Source: Chloroflexota bacterium
GTDB lineage: Bacteria > Chloroflexota > UBA6077 > SHYK01
Direction of reading: 5' to 3'
Length of the DNA: 45,765 nucleotides
Assembly (NCBI GenBank): GCA_009377635.1
Contig: WHTR01000002.1
Span: 45,300 to 91,064 of the forward strand
This document shows, in pieces, positions 9,603 through 18,641 of the stretch. The notes beneath the pieces are model-generated. The model was given only the letters and a program-made list of their open reading frames with translations. It had not been told where the DNA came from and ran no database searches. Position 1 is the first letter of the stretch. The number at the start of each line of letters is the position of its first letter. Made by a program: the position numbers and the translations under genes.

Positions 9603-10223
9603 ATGACCGCAGTCGTCGCGGCCATTGTCCTTGCGGCCGGCGAGTCCTCCCGCATGGGTCAGCCGAAGCCACTGCTTCCCCTCGACGGCGAGACGTTCCT
9701 CGGACATCTCCTGGCCGAGATCCGTAGCTCCCGGGTGGACCAGACGATCGTCGTCGTGGGCCATCGGCCGGACGTGATCCTCAGTGCGATGCCGGAGATC
9801 GCGCCACTGGTCGTCGTGAACCACAACTACGCGCTGGGCCAGCTCTCCTCGCTCAGGGTCGGCCTGGACACCTTAGGGGAGCGGGCAGACGCCATTCTCC
9901 TGTCTCTCGCTGACCATCCATTCGCGTCTCACACGCTCATCGACACGATCATCGACGCCCATGAACGGAGCCAGAGCCCGATTGTCATTCCCGTCCATCA
10001 GGGGCGACGGGGCCACCCCACCCTGTTCGCGCGGTCGCTGTTCCCCGAGCTGCGGTCTGCCCCGCTTGACCAGGGTGCTCGGGTGGTCGTTCACGCCCAT
10101 GCCGCCGACGTGCTCGAGCTGCCCACGGACGACGCCGGTGTCGTGGCTGACGTCGACACGCCCGAGCAGTACGCGCAGTGGCTCGCCTGGCACCGGGCAC
10201 GCCGAGGGGCCGGCAATGGATAG
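9603..10223 (+). CDS. MobA/MocA-like NTP transferase (probable molybdenum cofactor cytidylyltransferase)
   Basis: AIVLAAGESSRMGQPKPLLPLDGETFL, VNHNYALGQLSSLRVGL, DVDTPEQY. Confidence 0.82.
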   Translation: MTAVVAAIVLAAGESSRMGQPKPLLPLDGETFLGHLLAEIRSSRVDQTIVVVGHRPDVILSAMPEIAPLVVVNHNYALGQLSSLRVGLDTLGERADAILLSLADHPFASHTLIDTIIDAHERSQSPIVIPVHQGRRGHPTLFARSLFPELRSAPLDQGARVVVHAHAADVLELPTDDAGVVADVDTPEQYAQWLAWHRARRGAGNG

Positions 10224-10304
10224 GGTCGATTGCCGGACGCATGGGAGCGGGGCCCGCCGAATCGGTAAGCTGTAGGCGGCGCATATGGTCGGACGGAGGT
10301 ACGC

Positions 10305-10604
10305 GTGGCGGATGACCTGACGGGTCACGAGCAGGCCCGCGAGCGGGCGCGAGCCAGAGCGCGGCATGCTGTCTACGAGCGGATGGCGCTCATCTCCGCC
10401 CTCATCTGGGTGCTCGGCACCCTCGCGCTCTTCGTCTTCACCGTCCCCTTCATCGACCGACCGCAACCGTACATGCTCCGCGCGATCGTCGTTCCCATCC
10501 TACCTGCGGCGTTGCCGTGGATCCTGTACCCGTGGATCAGCGATGGGCTGGCTCGCCGGTGGGCGGAGCAGGAGAACGCTGCCCTGGAGCATCGCAATGG
10601 ATGA
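10305..10604 (+). CDS. small hypothetical membrane protein (two TM segments)
   Basis: 99 aa with hydrophobic stretches ISALIWVLGTLALFVFTVPF and AIVVPILPAALPWILYPW; overlaps next start. Confidence 0.5.
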   Translation: MADDLTGHEQARERARARARHAVYERMALISALIWVLGTLALFVFTVPFIDRPQPYMLRAIVVPILPAALPWILYPWISDGLARRWAEQENAALEHRNG

Positions 10605-11025
10605 CACCGGACGGGCCGTCGTCGCGGTGAATGCCGATTTCTATCGCGCGTTGGGGAGCTGCGACCTGGCGTTGATGACTCGCGTGTGGCTCCAGGGTCC
10701 CGAGGCGACGTGTGTACACCCTGCGTGGCCGCTCATCGAGGGCTGGGACGCGATCTACGCGAGCTGGAGCCGCATCTTCGAGCATCAGCCGCACATGCGC
10801 GCGTGGCCCAGCGACGTGGAGGTCACCGTGGACGGCCAGGCGGCCGTCGTGACGTGCATGGAGAATCTCGATTCATCCGCGGGATTCGTCGCCTCCATGA
10901 CACAGGCCCGGGCGCGAAACGCGTTCCGGCTGACGGATGGCGAGTGGAAGATGCTGCACCACCACGCGCGCCCGGTCGAGCCGAGGGGAGGGCCCGCCCG
11001 CGCTGCCCGGCCGCGCCTCAACTGA
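10597..11025 (+). CDS. SnoaL-like/NTF2 fold protein
   Basis: NADFYRALGSCDLALMTRVWLQGPEATCVHPAWPLIEGWDAIYASW. Confidence 0.75.
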   Translation: MDDTGRAVVAVNADFYRALGSCDLALMTRVWLQGPEATCVHPAWPLIEGWDAIYASWSRIFEHQPHMRAWPSDVEVTVDGQAAVVTCMENLDSSAGFVASMTQARARNAFRLTDGEWKMLHHHARPVEPRGGPARAARPRLN

Positions 11026-11269
11026 ATGCGGGGATCAGGACCAGAATGCGTCGACCGCCGCCTGGTCAGCCCAGAATTCCCATGCCTCCTTGACCCAACC
11101 ACACGAACGGAAGTCGCATCGTGGATTGGAAGATCGAGCAGGCATCACAGGATCCTTGGGGATTGGCCCACGGCGGGGCACCGGACCGCTCCGCACGAAA
11201 CGCATGTTCAGTTCCCCATCGGAGACGGCCTACGGAGGTCCGGCCTACCGAACACGTCTGCGTGGCAGG

Positions 11270-11330
11270 CACGAAGCCCGCCGTCCGCCTGTCAGGCTCG
11301 ACTGAGTCGCATCGGACAACGGGCTTCGTG
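11270..11330. repeat. inverted repeat just 3' of tRNA-Ser(GCU); possible terminator or processing structure
   Basis: Arms CACGAAGCCCG (11270-11280) and CGGGCTTCGTG (11320-11330), with further CGTCCG/CGGAC pairing inside. Confidence 0.5.
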
Positions 11331-11333
11331 TGG

Positions 11334-11425
11334 TGGCGGAGGAGCTGGGATTCGAACCCAGGACCCAGGTTTCCCCAGGTAACCGCTTAGCAGGCGGCCG
11401 CACTAGACCACTATGCGACTCCTCC
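11334..11425 (-). tRNA. tRNA-Ser(GCU)
   Basis: Acceptor GGAGGAG/CTCCTCC, anticodon loop CTGCTAA, long variable arm, T-loop TTCGAAT, encoded CCA. Confidence 0.93.
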
Positions 11426-11497
11426 AACGTTCGGGGCTCGCAACTGCATCCCGAAGAGCGAGCGCACCAGCCCCTTCTTCCCCAGTGCAGGGCCGGG

Positions 11498-11581
11498 CGG
11501 AGGGAGAGGGATTCGAACCCCCGAGGCTCATCGCCTTGCTGTTTTCAAGACAGCCGCCTTCAACCGCTCGGCCATCCCTCC
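11498..11581 (-). tRNA. tRNA-Ser(UGA)
   Basis: Acceptor GGAGGGA/TCCCTCC, anticodon loop CTTGAAA, long variable arm, T-loop TTCGAAT. Confidence 0.92.
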
Positions 11582-11607
11582 AACGCAGAGTATACCGGCG
11601 GGGGCGT

Positions 11608-12459
11608 TCACCGCAGCAAGCGAGAGAGTCGTCGGTCGGCGTAGGCTCGACCCTCCGCCTGGCAGCTCGGGCAGTACTGAAGCGACGAATCCGCGAGGTG
11701 AATCGAGGCGATGCGCGCGTCACAGCGAGGGCACGCCTGACCGTCGCGCCGATGCACCAGGAAGGCGCCGCGTTCGTCGCCACGGGCCATGAGCAGGTAG
11801 TTGCCCTCCCGGGCGTGGTCCTTGGCGCGTAGCAGCACCATCCGAATCGCCACGTGGAGCCGCTCGACCTCTCCGTCGCCCAGACTCGTGGTCAGCCGCA
11901 GCGGGGCCAGCCGTGCCTCCCATAGGATTTCGTCCGAATACGCATTACCGATGCCGGCGATGCGCCGCTGGTCCGTCAAGAAATGCTTGAGCTGCCACCG
12001 GTCAGCATGCAGGAGAGACCCAAGGCGGGCGACCGACAGGCCTGCGGATAGGGCGTCCACTCCCAGGGACGCGAGGTGTGCAGCGACATCCGCTCGGTGC
12101 AGCACGTGGACGGAAGTGCGCTTCTTGCTGCCTAGCTCGGCGATTTGGACGGCCGCGCCATCGTCCAGATCGATCCCCAGCGAGACGGAGCGCGATGCGT
12201 TCTTCCCAGCCACGCCGAAGACGAGTCGCCCACCGATGCCCAGGTGGACCGAGACCGTATGGTCGGCTCCCCAGTCCAGCAGGAGATGCTTGCCATGCCG
12301 ACGGGCGCCCGCAAACACGTCGCCGACGACGGCTTCGAGGGGCGGATCAAATGTCTTGACCAGCGCAAACTGGCGGACCCACACGGACATCGGGCGGACG
12401 GCATGCAGGCGAGCCTCGATCGTTTCCCGCAGGGCGTCGATCTCGGGAAGCTCCGGCAC
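11608..12459 (-). CDS. Fpg/Nei family DNA glycosylase
   Basis: (V/M)PELPEIDALRETIEARL N-terminus, GIGNAYSDEILWEARLAP, C-terminal zinc finger CPRC...YCPSCQ. Confidence 0.9.
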   Translation of the reverse strand: MPELPEIDALRETIEARLHAVRPMSVWVRQFALVKTFDPPLEAVVGDVFAGARRHGKHLLLDWGADHTVSVHLGIGGRLVFGVAGKNASRSVSLGIDLDDGAAVQIAELGSKKRTSVHVLHRADVAAHLASLGVDALSAGLSVARLGSLLHADRWQLKHFLTDQRRIAGIGNAYSDEILWEARLAPLRLTTSLGDGEVERLHVAIRMVLLRAKDHAREGNYLLMARGDERGAFLVHRRDGQACPRCDARIASIHLADSSLQYCPSCQAEGRAYADRRLSRLLR

Positions 12460-12479
12460 GGACTCTCCTCGCCGGACCG

Positions 12480-13253
12480 CTAACGGCCAGGCGCGAGCGC
12501 GACCGCCAGGGCCACGGCTCCGATCACGATGGCGGGGCCGATCCAACCCGACGCCGGCGAGCGCTCGAGACGGACGCCCACGACATCTCCGTCGAACCCA
12601 TGTACGACCCGTACGCGGGGCACCAGCCAAACAGCCGCCGCCACGCCCCCGATCAGCCCACCTGCGTGGCCCCAGTTGTCAATTCCCGGCTGCACGACGC
12701 CGTACACCGCGTTGATCGCCAGCACCGTGATGATGCCGCCCAGCTGTCCCTGGTCCGAAGCTGGATGCGCACGACGGTTGTACGCATAGAACACAGCGAG
12801 GGCACCCGCGATCCCGAAGATCGCTCCGCTGGCCCCCGCGCTCGGGCTCGGCGACATCAGGTAGCTCAACACCGAGCCCGCTACGCCGCTCACCAGGTAG
12901 ATGACAAGGAATCGGACGTGCCCGTACGTCGTCTCGACGAGGCGCCCGAAGCTGAGGAGGCCGACGGTGTTGAATACGAGGTGCACGACGCCGATGTGGA
13001 GGAACACGGGCATGATGAGCCGCCAGTACTCACCCTCGGCGATCAGTGCGTTGACCTTGGCACCAAAGTCGACGATCACCCGGGAGTTCATCGAGCCGCC
13101 GCTCGCCTCCATGGACAGCCACACGGCCACATTGATCCCGACGATTGCCCAGGTGAGTGCCGTGCCGGGGATCCGTAGACGCGAAGTCGCCGGAGGCGAC
13201 GTGTCTACTTCACCGGCTGCGCGATGTTCCTGGGGGTGCTCGGCGTCCGCCAT
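12480..13253 (-). CDS. rhomboid family intramembrane serine protease
   Basis: HIGVVHLVFNTVGLLSFGRLVE, GASGAIFGIAGA (catalytic Ser), WGHAGGLIGG (catalytic His). Confidence 0.92.
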   Translation of the reverse strand: MADAEHPQEHRAAGEVDTSPPATSRLRIPGTALTWAIVGINVAVWLSMEASGGSMNSRVIVDFGAKVNALIAEGEYWRLIMPVFLHIGVVHLVFNTVGLLSFGRLVETTYGHVRFLVIYLVSGVAGSVLSYLMSPSPSAGASGAIFGIAGALAVFYAYNRRAHPASDQGQLGGIITVLAINAVYGVVQPGIDNWGHAGGLIGGVAAAVWLVPRVRVVHGFDGDVVGVRLERSPASGWIGPAIVIGAVALAVALAPGR

Positions 13254-13378
13254 CCGCGGGCCGTCCTCGTCATGCTGGAGGTGTGCTCTTGGGTATCGGG
13301 AGATTGTAGAAGATCCGATGAATCAGAGAGAAGATGGCCGTATAATTTGCATTGCGTCCTTCCTGGAAAGGACTTCGT

Positions 13379-13452
13379 GGTGAGCGTGGCCTAGCGGTTA
13401 AGGCGCCAGGTTGTGGCCCTGGAGATCGTGGGTTCGAATCCCACCGTTCACC
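13379..13452 (+). tRNA. tRNA-His(GUG)
   Basis: Extra G-1, acceptor GTGAGCG/CGTTCAC, anticodon loop TTGTGGC, T-loop TTCGAAT. Confidence 0.92.
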
Positions 13453-13513
13453 CCCACCGGTTCGTGGCACGCGCAGGCGTCCTCAGACCGAGTCCTGCAT
13501 TTCGCCTTCGCCC

Positions 13514-13590
13514 GCGCCCGTAGCTCAGTGGATCAGAGCACTGGTCTTCGGAACCAGGTGTCGGGGGTTCGAATCCCTCCGGGCGCGCCA
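13514..13590 (+). tRNA. tRNA-Arg(UCG)
   Basis: Acceptor GCGCCCG/CGGGCGC, anticodon loop CTTCGGA, T-loop TTCGAAT, encoded CCA. Confidence 0.92.
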
Positions 13591-14132
13591 AATTACCACG
13601 ACCAAAGTACCATGACTGATAGATACATTCAGGAGTTCGGTTTGACATCTTGTCCGCACCGAGCGATTTGACGACAACCGGGCCGCACTGAGGCCGGAAG
13701 CATCTGTGTCCAGACAAGGCGCTGGACCGGTGTTCAAACAGCTCGGCGGAGCTGACGGATTGAGCCCCCACCTGCTCTTAGAACACCTTTGATGGCGCCC
13801 CGTAGATCGACACCGGCATAGCGCCGGCTCAGTAGTTGACGTCCGCGACGCGTGGACGATCTGAGCCTTTTTCCACCAGATTCGCAGATTCGACTCGACC
13901 TGGGAGAGTGATCCAGCCGTTCCCGCCTTAACCACTGGGCCTACGACTCGACACTCCTGTCGGCCCAGCGCGACCAGCGTCGGCACCGCGTGGAGGAATG
14001 ATGCTCTGAATTCCAAGCAGCCTTTCCCGTAGTCTGCCGGATTGCCACCTCCCTGACCCGATGTCGCGGTTTCGGTGTACTCTAACGGTGCTTGGAGTAT
14101 GTTCCAGCGAGACACTCGCCGGGGAGGGCGGA

Positions 14133-15404
14133 ATGCTGAGCAAAGAGGAGAATGATCTTTTGACCTGCATCGGTTCGGGCACTCCTGGCGGCGAATGGAT
14201 TCGTCGATACTGGCAGCCGGCCGCGCTCTCTGAAGAGGTTGCGGCTGGTGGTGCGCCCCTGCCGCTTCGACTCCTGGGCGAGGATCTCGTGCTCTTCCGA
14301 GACGAAACCGGCGAGCCGGGTCTGCTCGACATTCACTGCGCGCACCGAGGCGCCGATCTTTCTTACGGGCGGCTCGAAGATGGCGGAATCCGCTGCATCT
14401 ACCACGGCTGGCTGTACGATCGAAGTGGCCGCTGCCTCGATCAGCCGGGCGAACCAGTTGGCAGCACATTCCACGACCGAATCAGGCAGACAGCCTATTC
14501 GTGCATCGAGCGCTCGGGGGTCATATTCGCGTATCTCGGCCCCGGGGAGCCCCCACTCTTTCCCGCCTACGACTTCCTCACGGCGCCCGACGAGTGCGTC
14601 ACGGCAACAAAGTACTTCCAAGACTGCAACTATCTGCAGGGCAACGAGGGAAACTTCGATCCGCAACACCTCTCGTTTTTACACCGCCTAATCAGTACAA
14701 CGCCGGACGATTTCCGGAACGCTATTCAGTCGACAGACAAATCGCCCACCATCGACCCGGTTGAGACCGAGTTCGGGATGCAGCTCTACGCGGTGCGGAA
14801 AGTGGACGACAATCAGAATTTCGTAAAGGTTCGCTCGTTCGTCATGCCGGGTGCTTCCCTGGTCGATAGCCGAGGTGATGGCTGCTACCACTCGGACTGG
14901 CACGTGCCAATCGACGACACCCACCACTGGAAGTACAGCATCGCGTACAAGCGCACGGGGCTGGATCGGGAAGCCGATCTCGCCCTACGCAAGCGGCCGG
15001 CCGAGGCGGACTACACACTCAAGCGCAATCGAGCGAACCGCTACCTCCAGAGCCGAGAGAAAATGCAGACGGACACCTACATCGGCATGGGGCGGGACTT
15101 CATCATCCACGACACATGGGCAACCGAGGGCGAGGGCCCCATCTACGACCGGTCGTCCGAGCATCTTGGCTACACCGACCGCGGGATCATCATCTTGCGA
15201 AACCTCATGCTCGCAGGTATTCGAGCCGTACAAGAAGGGCGCGATCCGCTCGGCGTCGTCCGGGATCCCGCCAGAAACCATTTCCCGGACGTGCTCGCAC
15301 GCGACGATATGGTGCCCAGCAACGTTCCGTGGCGATTCCATTGGCGACGGCAGTCGGTCGAAGGCGAGCCGGCTTCAGCCGCGGCTTCCGCGGCAACTCG
15401 ATAG
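14133..15404 (+). CDS. Rieske [2Fe-2S] aromatic ring-hydroxylating/O-demethylase-type oxygenase
   Basis: CAHRGADLSYGRLEDGGIRCIYHGW Rieske motif; EGNFDPQHLSFLH mononuclear Fe motif. Confidence 0.9.
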   Translation: MLSKEENDLLTCIGSGTPGGEWIRRYWQPAALSEEVAAGGAPLPLRLLGEDLVLFRDETGEPGLLDIHCAHRGADLSYGRLEDGGIRCIYHGWLYDRSGRCLDQPGEPVGSTFHDRIRQTAYSCIERSGVIFAYLGPGEPPLFPAYDFLTAPDECVTATKYFQDCNYLQGNEGNFDPQHLSFLHRLISTTPDDFRNAIQSTDKSPTIDPVETEFGMQLYAVRKVDDNQNFVKVRSFVMPGASLVDSRGDGCYHSDWHVPIDDTHHWKYSIAYKRTGLDREADLALRKRPAEADYTLKRNRANRYLQSREKMQTDTYIGMGRDFIIHDTWATEGEGPIYDRSSEHLGYTDRGIIILRNLMLAGIRAVQEGRDPLGVVRDPARNHFPDVLARDDMVPSNVPWRFHWRRQSVEGEPASAAASAATR

Positions 15405-15417
15405 ACAGGAGAGCACG

Positions 15418-15981
15418 GTGGAAAATCTCCCATCCAGCGAAGGCACCGAATCTCTGCACATCAATCCCTACACGGTCAAGGAACACGGTTGGCGCGGGCT
15501 CACGATTCCAGGCAGCCGCAAGCGGAAGTGGTACACGGTCCTCCACAACGACAAGCTCCTCGTGACCGCGCTCCTGACAGGCATCCCCGGCGAATACGGC
15601 CTCCGTCACTCCCACGAGACGGGAGAGCTCTCGATCCACTTCCGCGACGAGATGCGACCGGAGGTGACGTGGAATCCCCCGGGGGTCCTCCACGGAGGGA
15701 TGCCCCAACCAAAGGCGAATCTCGCGGACGCGGTGGCGGCCAGCCTGAAGCAGCGCGGGGCAGCGCTCCAGGCCGGCAATGCCGACGTGGCCCAACTGGT
15801 TGGCATGATCACCGAGCTGCAGCAGCAGATGGCGGAGCTCCAGCAACAGCTACGGGATGCCGTCAGCCCGGGCCCGGCCCCGCGGGTCATCATCGACATC
15901 ACGTTCCCGCCCTTCCGAACGCTGATCGACGATCCAGCGCTTCCGGAGCAGCGCGTTGTCACCGGCCAGTGGTACGACTGA
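15418..15981 (+). CDS. conserved-looking hypothetical protein, possible cupin-like core plus C-terminal coiled coil
   Basis: GTG start after AGGAGAG; GLRHSHETGELSIHF...PPGVLHGGMP; LVGMITELQQQMAELQQQLRD. Confidence 0.5.
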   Translation: MENLPSSEGTESLHINPYTVKEHGWRGLTIPGSRKRKWYTVLHNDKLLVTALLTGIPGEYGLRHSHETGELSIHFRDEMRPEVTWNPPGVLHGGMPQPKANLADAVAASLKQRGAALQAGNADVAQLVGMITELQQQMAELQQQLRDAVSPGPAPRVIIDITFPPFRTLIDDPALPEQRVVTGQWYD

Positions 15982-15998
15982 ACGCTGAGCCGCGTGCC

Positions 15999-16502
15999 TT
16001 GAGAGTCAGGTGGGCGGCAGTGTCGCTTGCGCTGGTGGCGGTCATGGCGTGCGCGTCGACAACGCCCGGCCCGCCCAGCGAGCGAGCTGACAGCGCTGCA
16101 CCGTCGGAGCCAGCGGTCCACCGCCTCGTACTCAGCGTACCGGCTCCAGGCACCGAAAGCAACACCGTGCGCCTCATTGTGCAGGGCGAGGCGTGGCAGC
16201 TCAGGCCGATGTACGAGCACCTCATCCGTGTCGATTCGACCACCGGTCAGTTCATCCCCATGCTCTCCACCAAGTGGAGCGTGGAGCCGGACGGCAAGTC
16301 CTACCGTTTCAAGCTTCGCCACGGCGTCCAGTTCCACGGTGGTTACGGCGAGCTCACCGCCAAAGACGGCGTCTTTTCGTGGCAAGTCACGACGAAGGAA
16401 GACGCGATCGGCGCCAATCCAAAGCTGATCGTACTCGACGAGCCAGTCTCGGCACTCGACGTGTCGATCCAAGCGCAGATCATGAATCTCCTCAGGAGTT
16501 GA
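15999..16502 (+). pseudogene. chimeric remnant: N-terminus of family-5 ABC substrate-binding lipoprotein fused in frame to Walker B segment of an OppD/DppF-type ATPase
   Basis: Lipobox VMAC, YEHLIRVDSTTGQFIPMLSTKWSVEPDGKSYRFKLRHGVQFHGG (SBP_bac_5), then ANPKLIVLDEPVSALDVSIQAQIMNLL (ATPase). Confidence 0.82.
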
Positions 16503-16506
16503 TCCC

Positions 16507-17184
16507 ATGGCCATTTTGCTGAACAACCAGGAGCAGGAACACGCGATCACGCCGAAAGATGCAGTCGACGCGTTGGAGAGCGGGCTCCGCCAGCTGGCCC
16601 GGGGGGATGCGACGCGCCGACCCCGCATCGACAACTTCTGTCCAACCTCACGACCCGACGAGTTTTTCTGCTTTAGCTCCATGGAAGGCGTCGTGCGGGA
16701 CCCCGGCTACTACGCTCTGCGCATCAAGCCCGACGTCATTTCCTGGCCCGTCGTGAACGGGGTGCGGCGCCGCGAGACCTACAATACGCAGCCTGGCCTC
16801 TATGGTGGTCTGGTCTTTCTCTTTCGGGTGGACAACGGCGAGCTCCTGGCCATCCTGAACGACGGTTTCGTGCAGCACGGCCAGCCGGAAGAGCGGGCGC
16901 GCATCCCCGCCGGGCCCACGCCCACCAACCGACATCCCCACGCACGGTACGTGGACTGCATCGACTGGGAAACGGGAGTCCGCTACGTGCGCGCTCGGGT
17001 CGACGAGGTCACGGCTCTGGCCAGCTCGTCCTTCGGCGCCGTGGTGGGCGAAGGCGCGGCCAGCGCCGGCATCCAGGGACTCCAGTTCGCCACTGTGGCC
17101 GGGCGCATCTACGAGCGAGCCGTCGAGCAAGGACTGGGCACGCTCTTCCCGGCCGAGCTGTTCCTCCAAGACATTCCAACCTGA
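16507..17184 (+). pseudogene. ornithine cyclodeaminase/mu-crystallin family with in-frame loss of the central Rossmann domain
   Basis: N-terminal half to GGLVFLFRVDNGELLAILNDGFV then directly C-terminal GIQGLQFATVAGRIYERAVEQGLGTLFPAELFLQD; 225 aa, no NAD-binding GxGxxG segment. Confidence 0.72.
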
Positions 17185-17199
17185 TGCGGATGAGTCCCG

Positions 17200-17590
17200 C
17201 GAGGGCCTCGGGTCGCCGGCTGGAGCATAGGCATGAAGGTAGATAGCGCACTGGGAACGAAGAGGGCGAGGATTCCGTAGCCCACCAAGACGAGAGAAGC
17301 GGCACGCCCGATGAGCGGGCCGGGCGGTAGCGACGTCTCGGCGAAGATGAGCAGCGTCAGCGCCGCCATCGCGGCGAGATTCATCACCCGGAGCGGAACA
17401 GGGATAACGAACCGTAGCCAGCAGCACCGCAGACAGTAGGCACCGTGTTTGAGACCCATCTGCAGGGTACCCAGATAGCCATCACGCCAAGGGGCCGAGA
17501 ACGAAATCGAGCGGCGTGTGGCACTTGGCAAGGCAAATGCGCTTGGAGATCGGTCCGATCAGTTACAATGAGCCCCCCTAGATGGCCGGC
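17200..17590 (-). pseudogene. DUF2182 family membrane protein remnant, frameshifted and 5'-truncated
   Basis: KRICLAKCHTPLDFVLG in one frame, WRDGYLGTLQMGLKHGAYCLRCCW...VMNLAAMAALTLLIFAE in another. Confidence 0.65.
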
Positions 17591-17748
17591 GTTCCGGAGG
17601 AGCAAGTTCTTTACTACGATCTGCCGAAACCGCGCGCGCATGGACACCTCACCAGGACTGCGATAGAGTGGCAACCGTAAACATCTCGCTGGCCGACGGC
17701 CGCCCTTCGGTCCCGTGAGAGTGTCTTGTAAATGGACAGGAGGTCCGT

Positions 17749-18288
17749 ATGGTAATCGCGAAGGTGAGAGTCGTCGATCCTCCCAAGGAAGAAATTGCGA
17801 TCCCGACCACCCAGGCACCGCTCAAGCTCACCGGCTGGGACCACATCGCGATCGTGGTTCCAGACATGGTTGAGGCGGAGCGTTGGTACGTAGACCTACT
17901 GGGAGCGGAGGTTGTCGGCCGTTACAACTGGGGCGGCGACACGGCGCATCCCGTGACTCCCCATGAAGATATTCGGCTCGGCAAGGACGTCATCAGCCTC
18001 TTCCATGGTGACCCCACAGCTTCGAACCCGCGCATGGTCCATTACGCGTTCAACTGCCGGAGCATGGAAGAGCTGGACGTCTGGAAGGCGCACCTCGAGA
18101 GCAAGAATGTCGCGATCCGCGGTCCGATGGCTCATCCTGGCTTCGGTGCCGTGAGCATCTACTTTGAAGATCCATGGGGCTATCGGCTCGAGATCACCAA
18201 CTGGCTCCCGGATTTCGAAACAGGCAAGGCCGAGGCGCTGAAGCGCGGCGGCGGCATCATGGGCGGCGGCCCGCGCCCAACAGCCTGA
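17749..18288 (+). CDS. VOC (glyoxalase/bleomycin resistance/extradiol dioxygenase-like) protein
   Basis: WDHIAIVVPDMVEAERWYVDLLGAEVVGR, FEDPWGYRLEI. Confidence 0.85.
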   Translation: MVIAKVRVVDPPKEEIAIPTTQAPLKLTGWDHIAIVVPDMVEAERWYVDLLGAEVVGRYNWGGDTAHPVTPHEDIRLGKDVISLFHGDPTASNPRMVHYAFNCRSMEELDVWKAHLESKNVAIRGPMAHPGFGAVSIYFEDPWGYRLEITNWLPDFETGKAEALKRGGGIMGGGPRPTA

Positions 18289-18301
18289 TGTGACACTCCT
18301 G

Positions 18302-18640
18302 CTATCTCGCGACGTCGTCCGACTGCTGATTGGTCCGCGGGAAGCGCCGCTCCACGATGTCGTAAACGCTCGCCGTACCGGTGTCACGACGGACCATGAT
18401 GGCGAAACGGTCGTCATGAGGAAACGAGCAAATGGCGCGCAGCTCAGCCTTGGTGTTGGATGGCGCCTTCCCGGCCATCGCCGAGGCCGCGTACCAGTTG
18501 CGCGTCACCATGCCGATGAACCCCACCCGAAGCTTGGGAAACCGCCCCAGCAGGCCGAAGGCCATGATGAAGTAGAAGCCCCAGATGACGGGGACGGTTG
18601 CCGAGCAGATGAATGCATAGATGTTGTTTATATCCTCGGC
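18302..18640 (-). pseudogene. internal fragment of an Amidohydro_2 metal-dependent hydrolase
   Basis: NIYAFICSATVPVIWGFYFIMAFGLLGRFPKLRVGFIG closely matches FFCSATIPVIWGFVHIMASGLLSRFPELRVGFIE in the intact gene at 27197-28330; both ends missing. Confidence 0.7.
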
Positions 18641-18641
18641 G

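Noticed and set aside
13525-14469. 314 aa minus ORF overlapping tRNA-Arg and the first Rieske gene
   Set aside because: Arg/Ser/Pro-rich composition, overlaps a tRNA and a well-supported CDS; no family resemblance.
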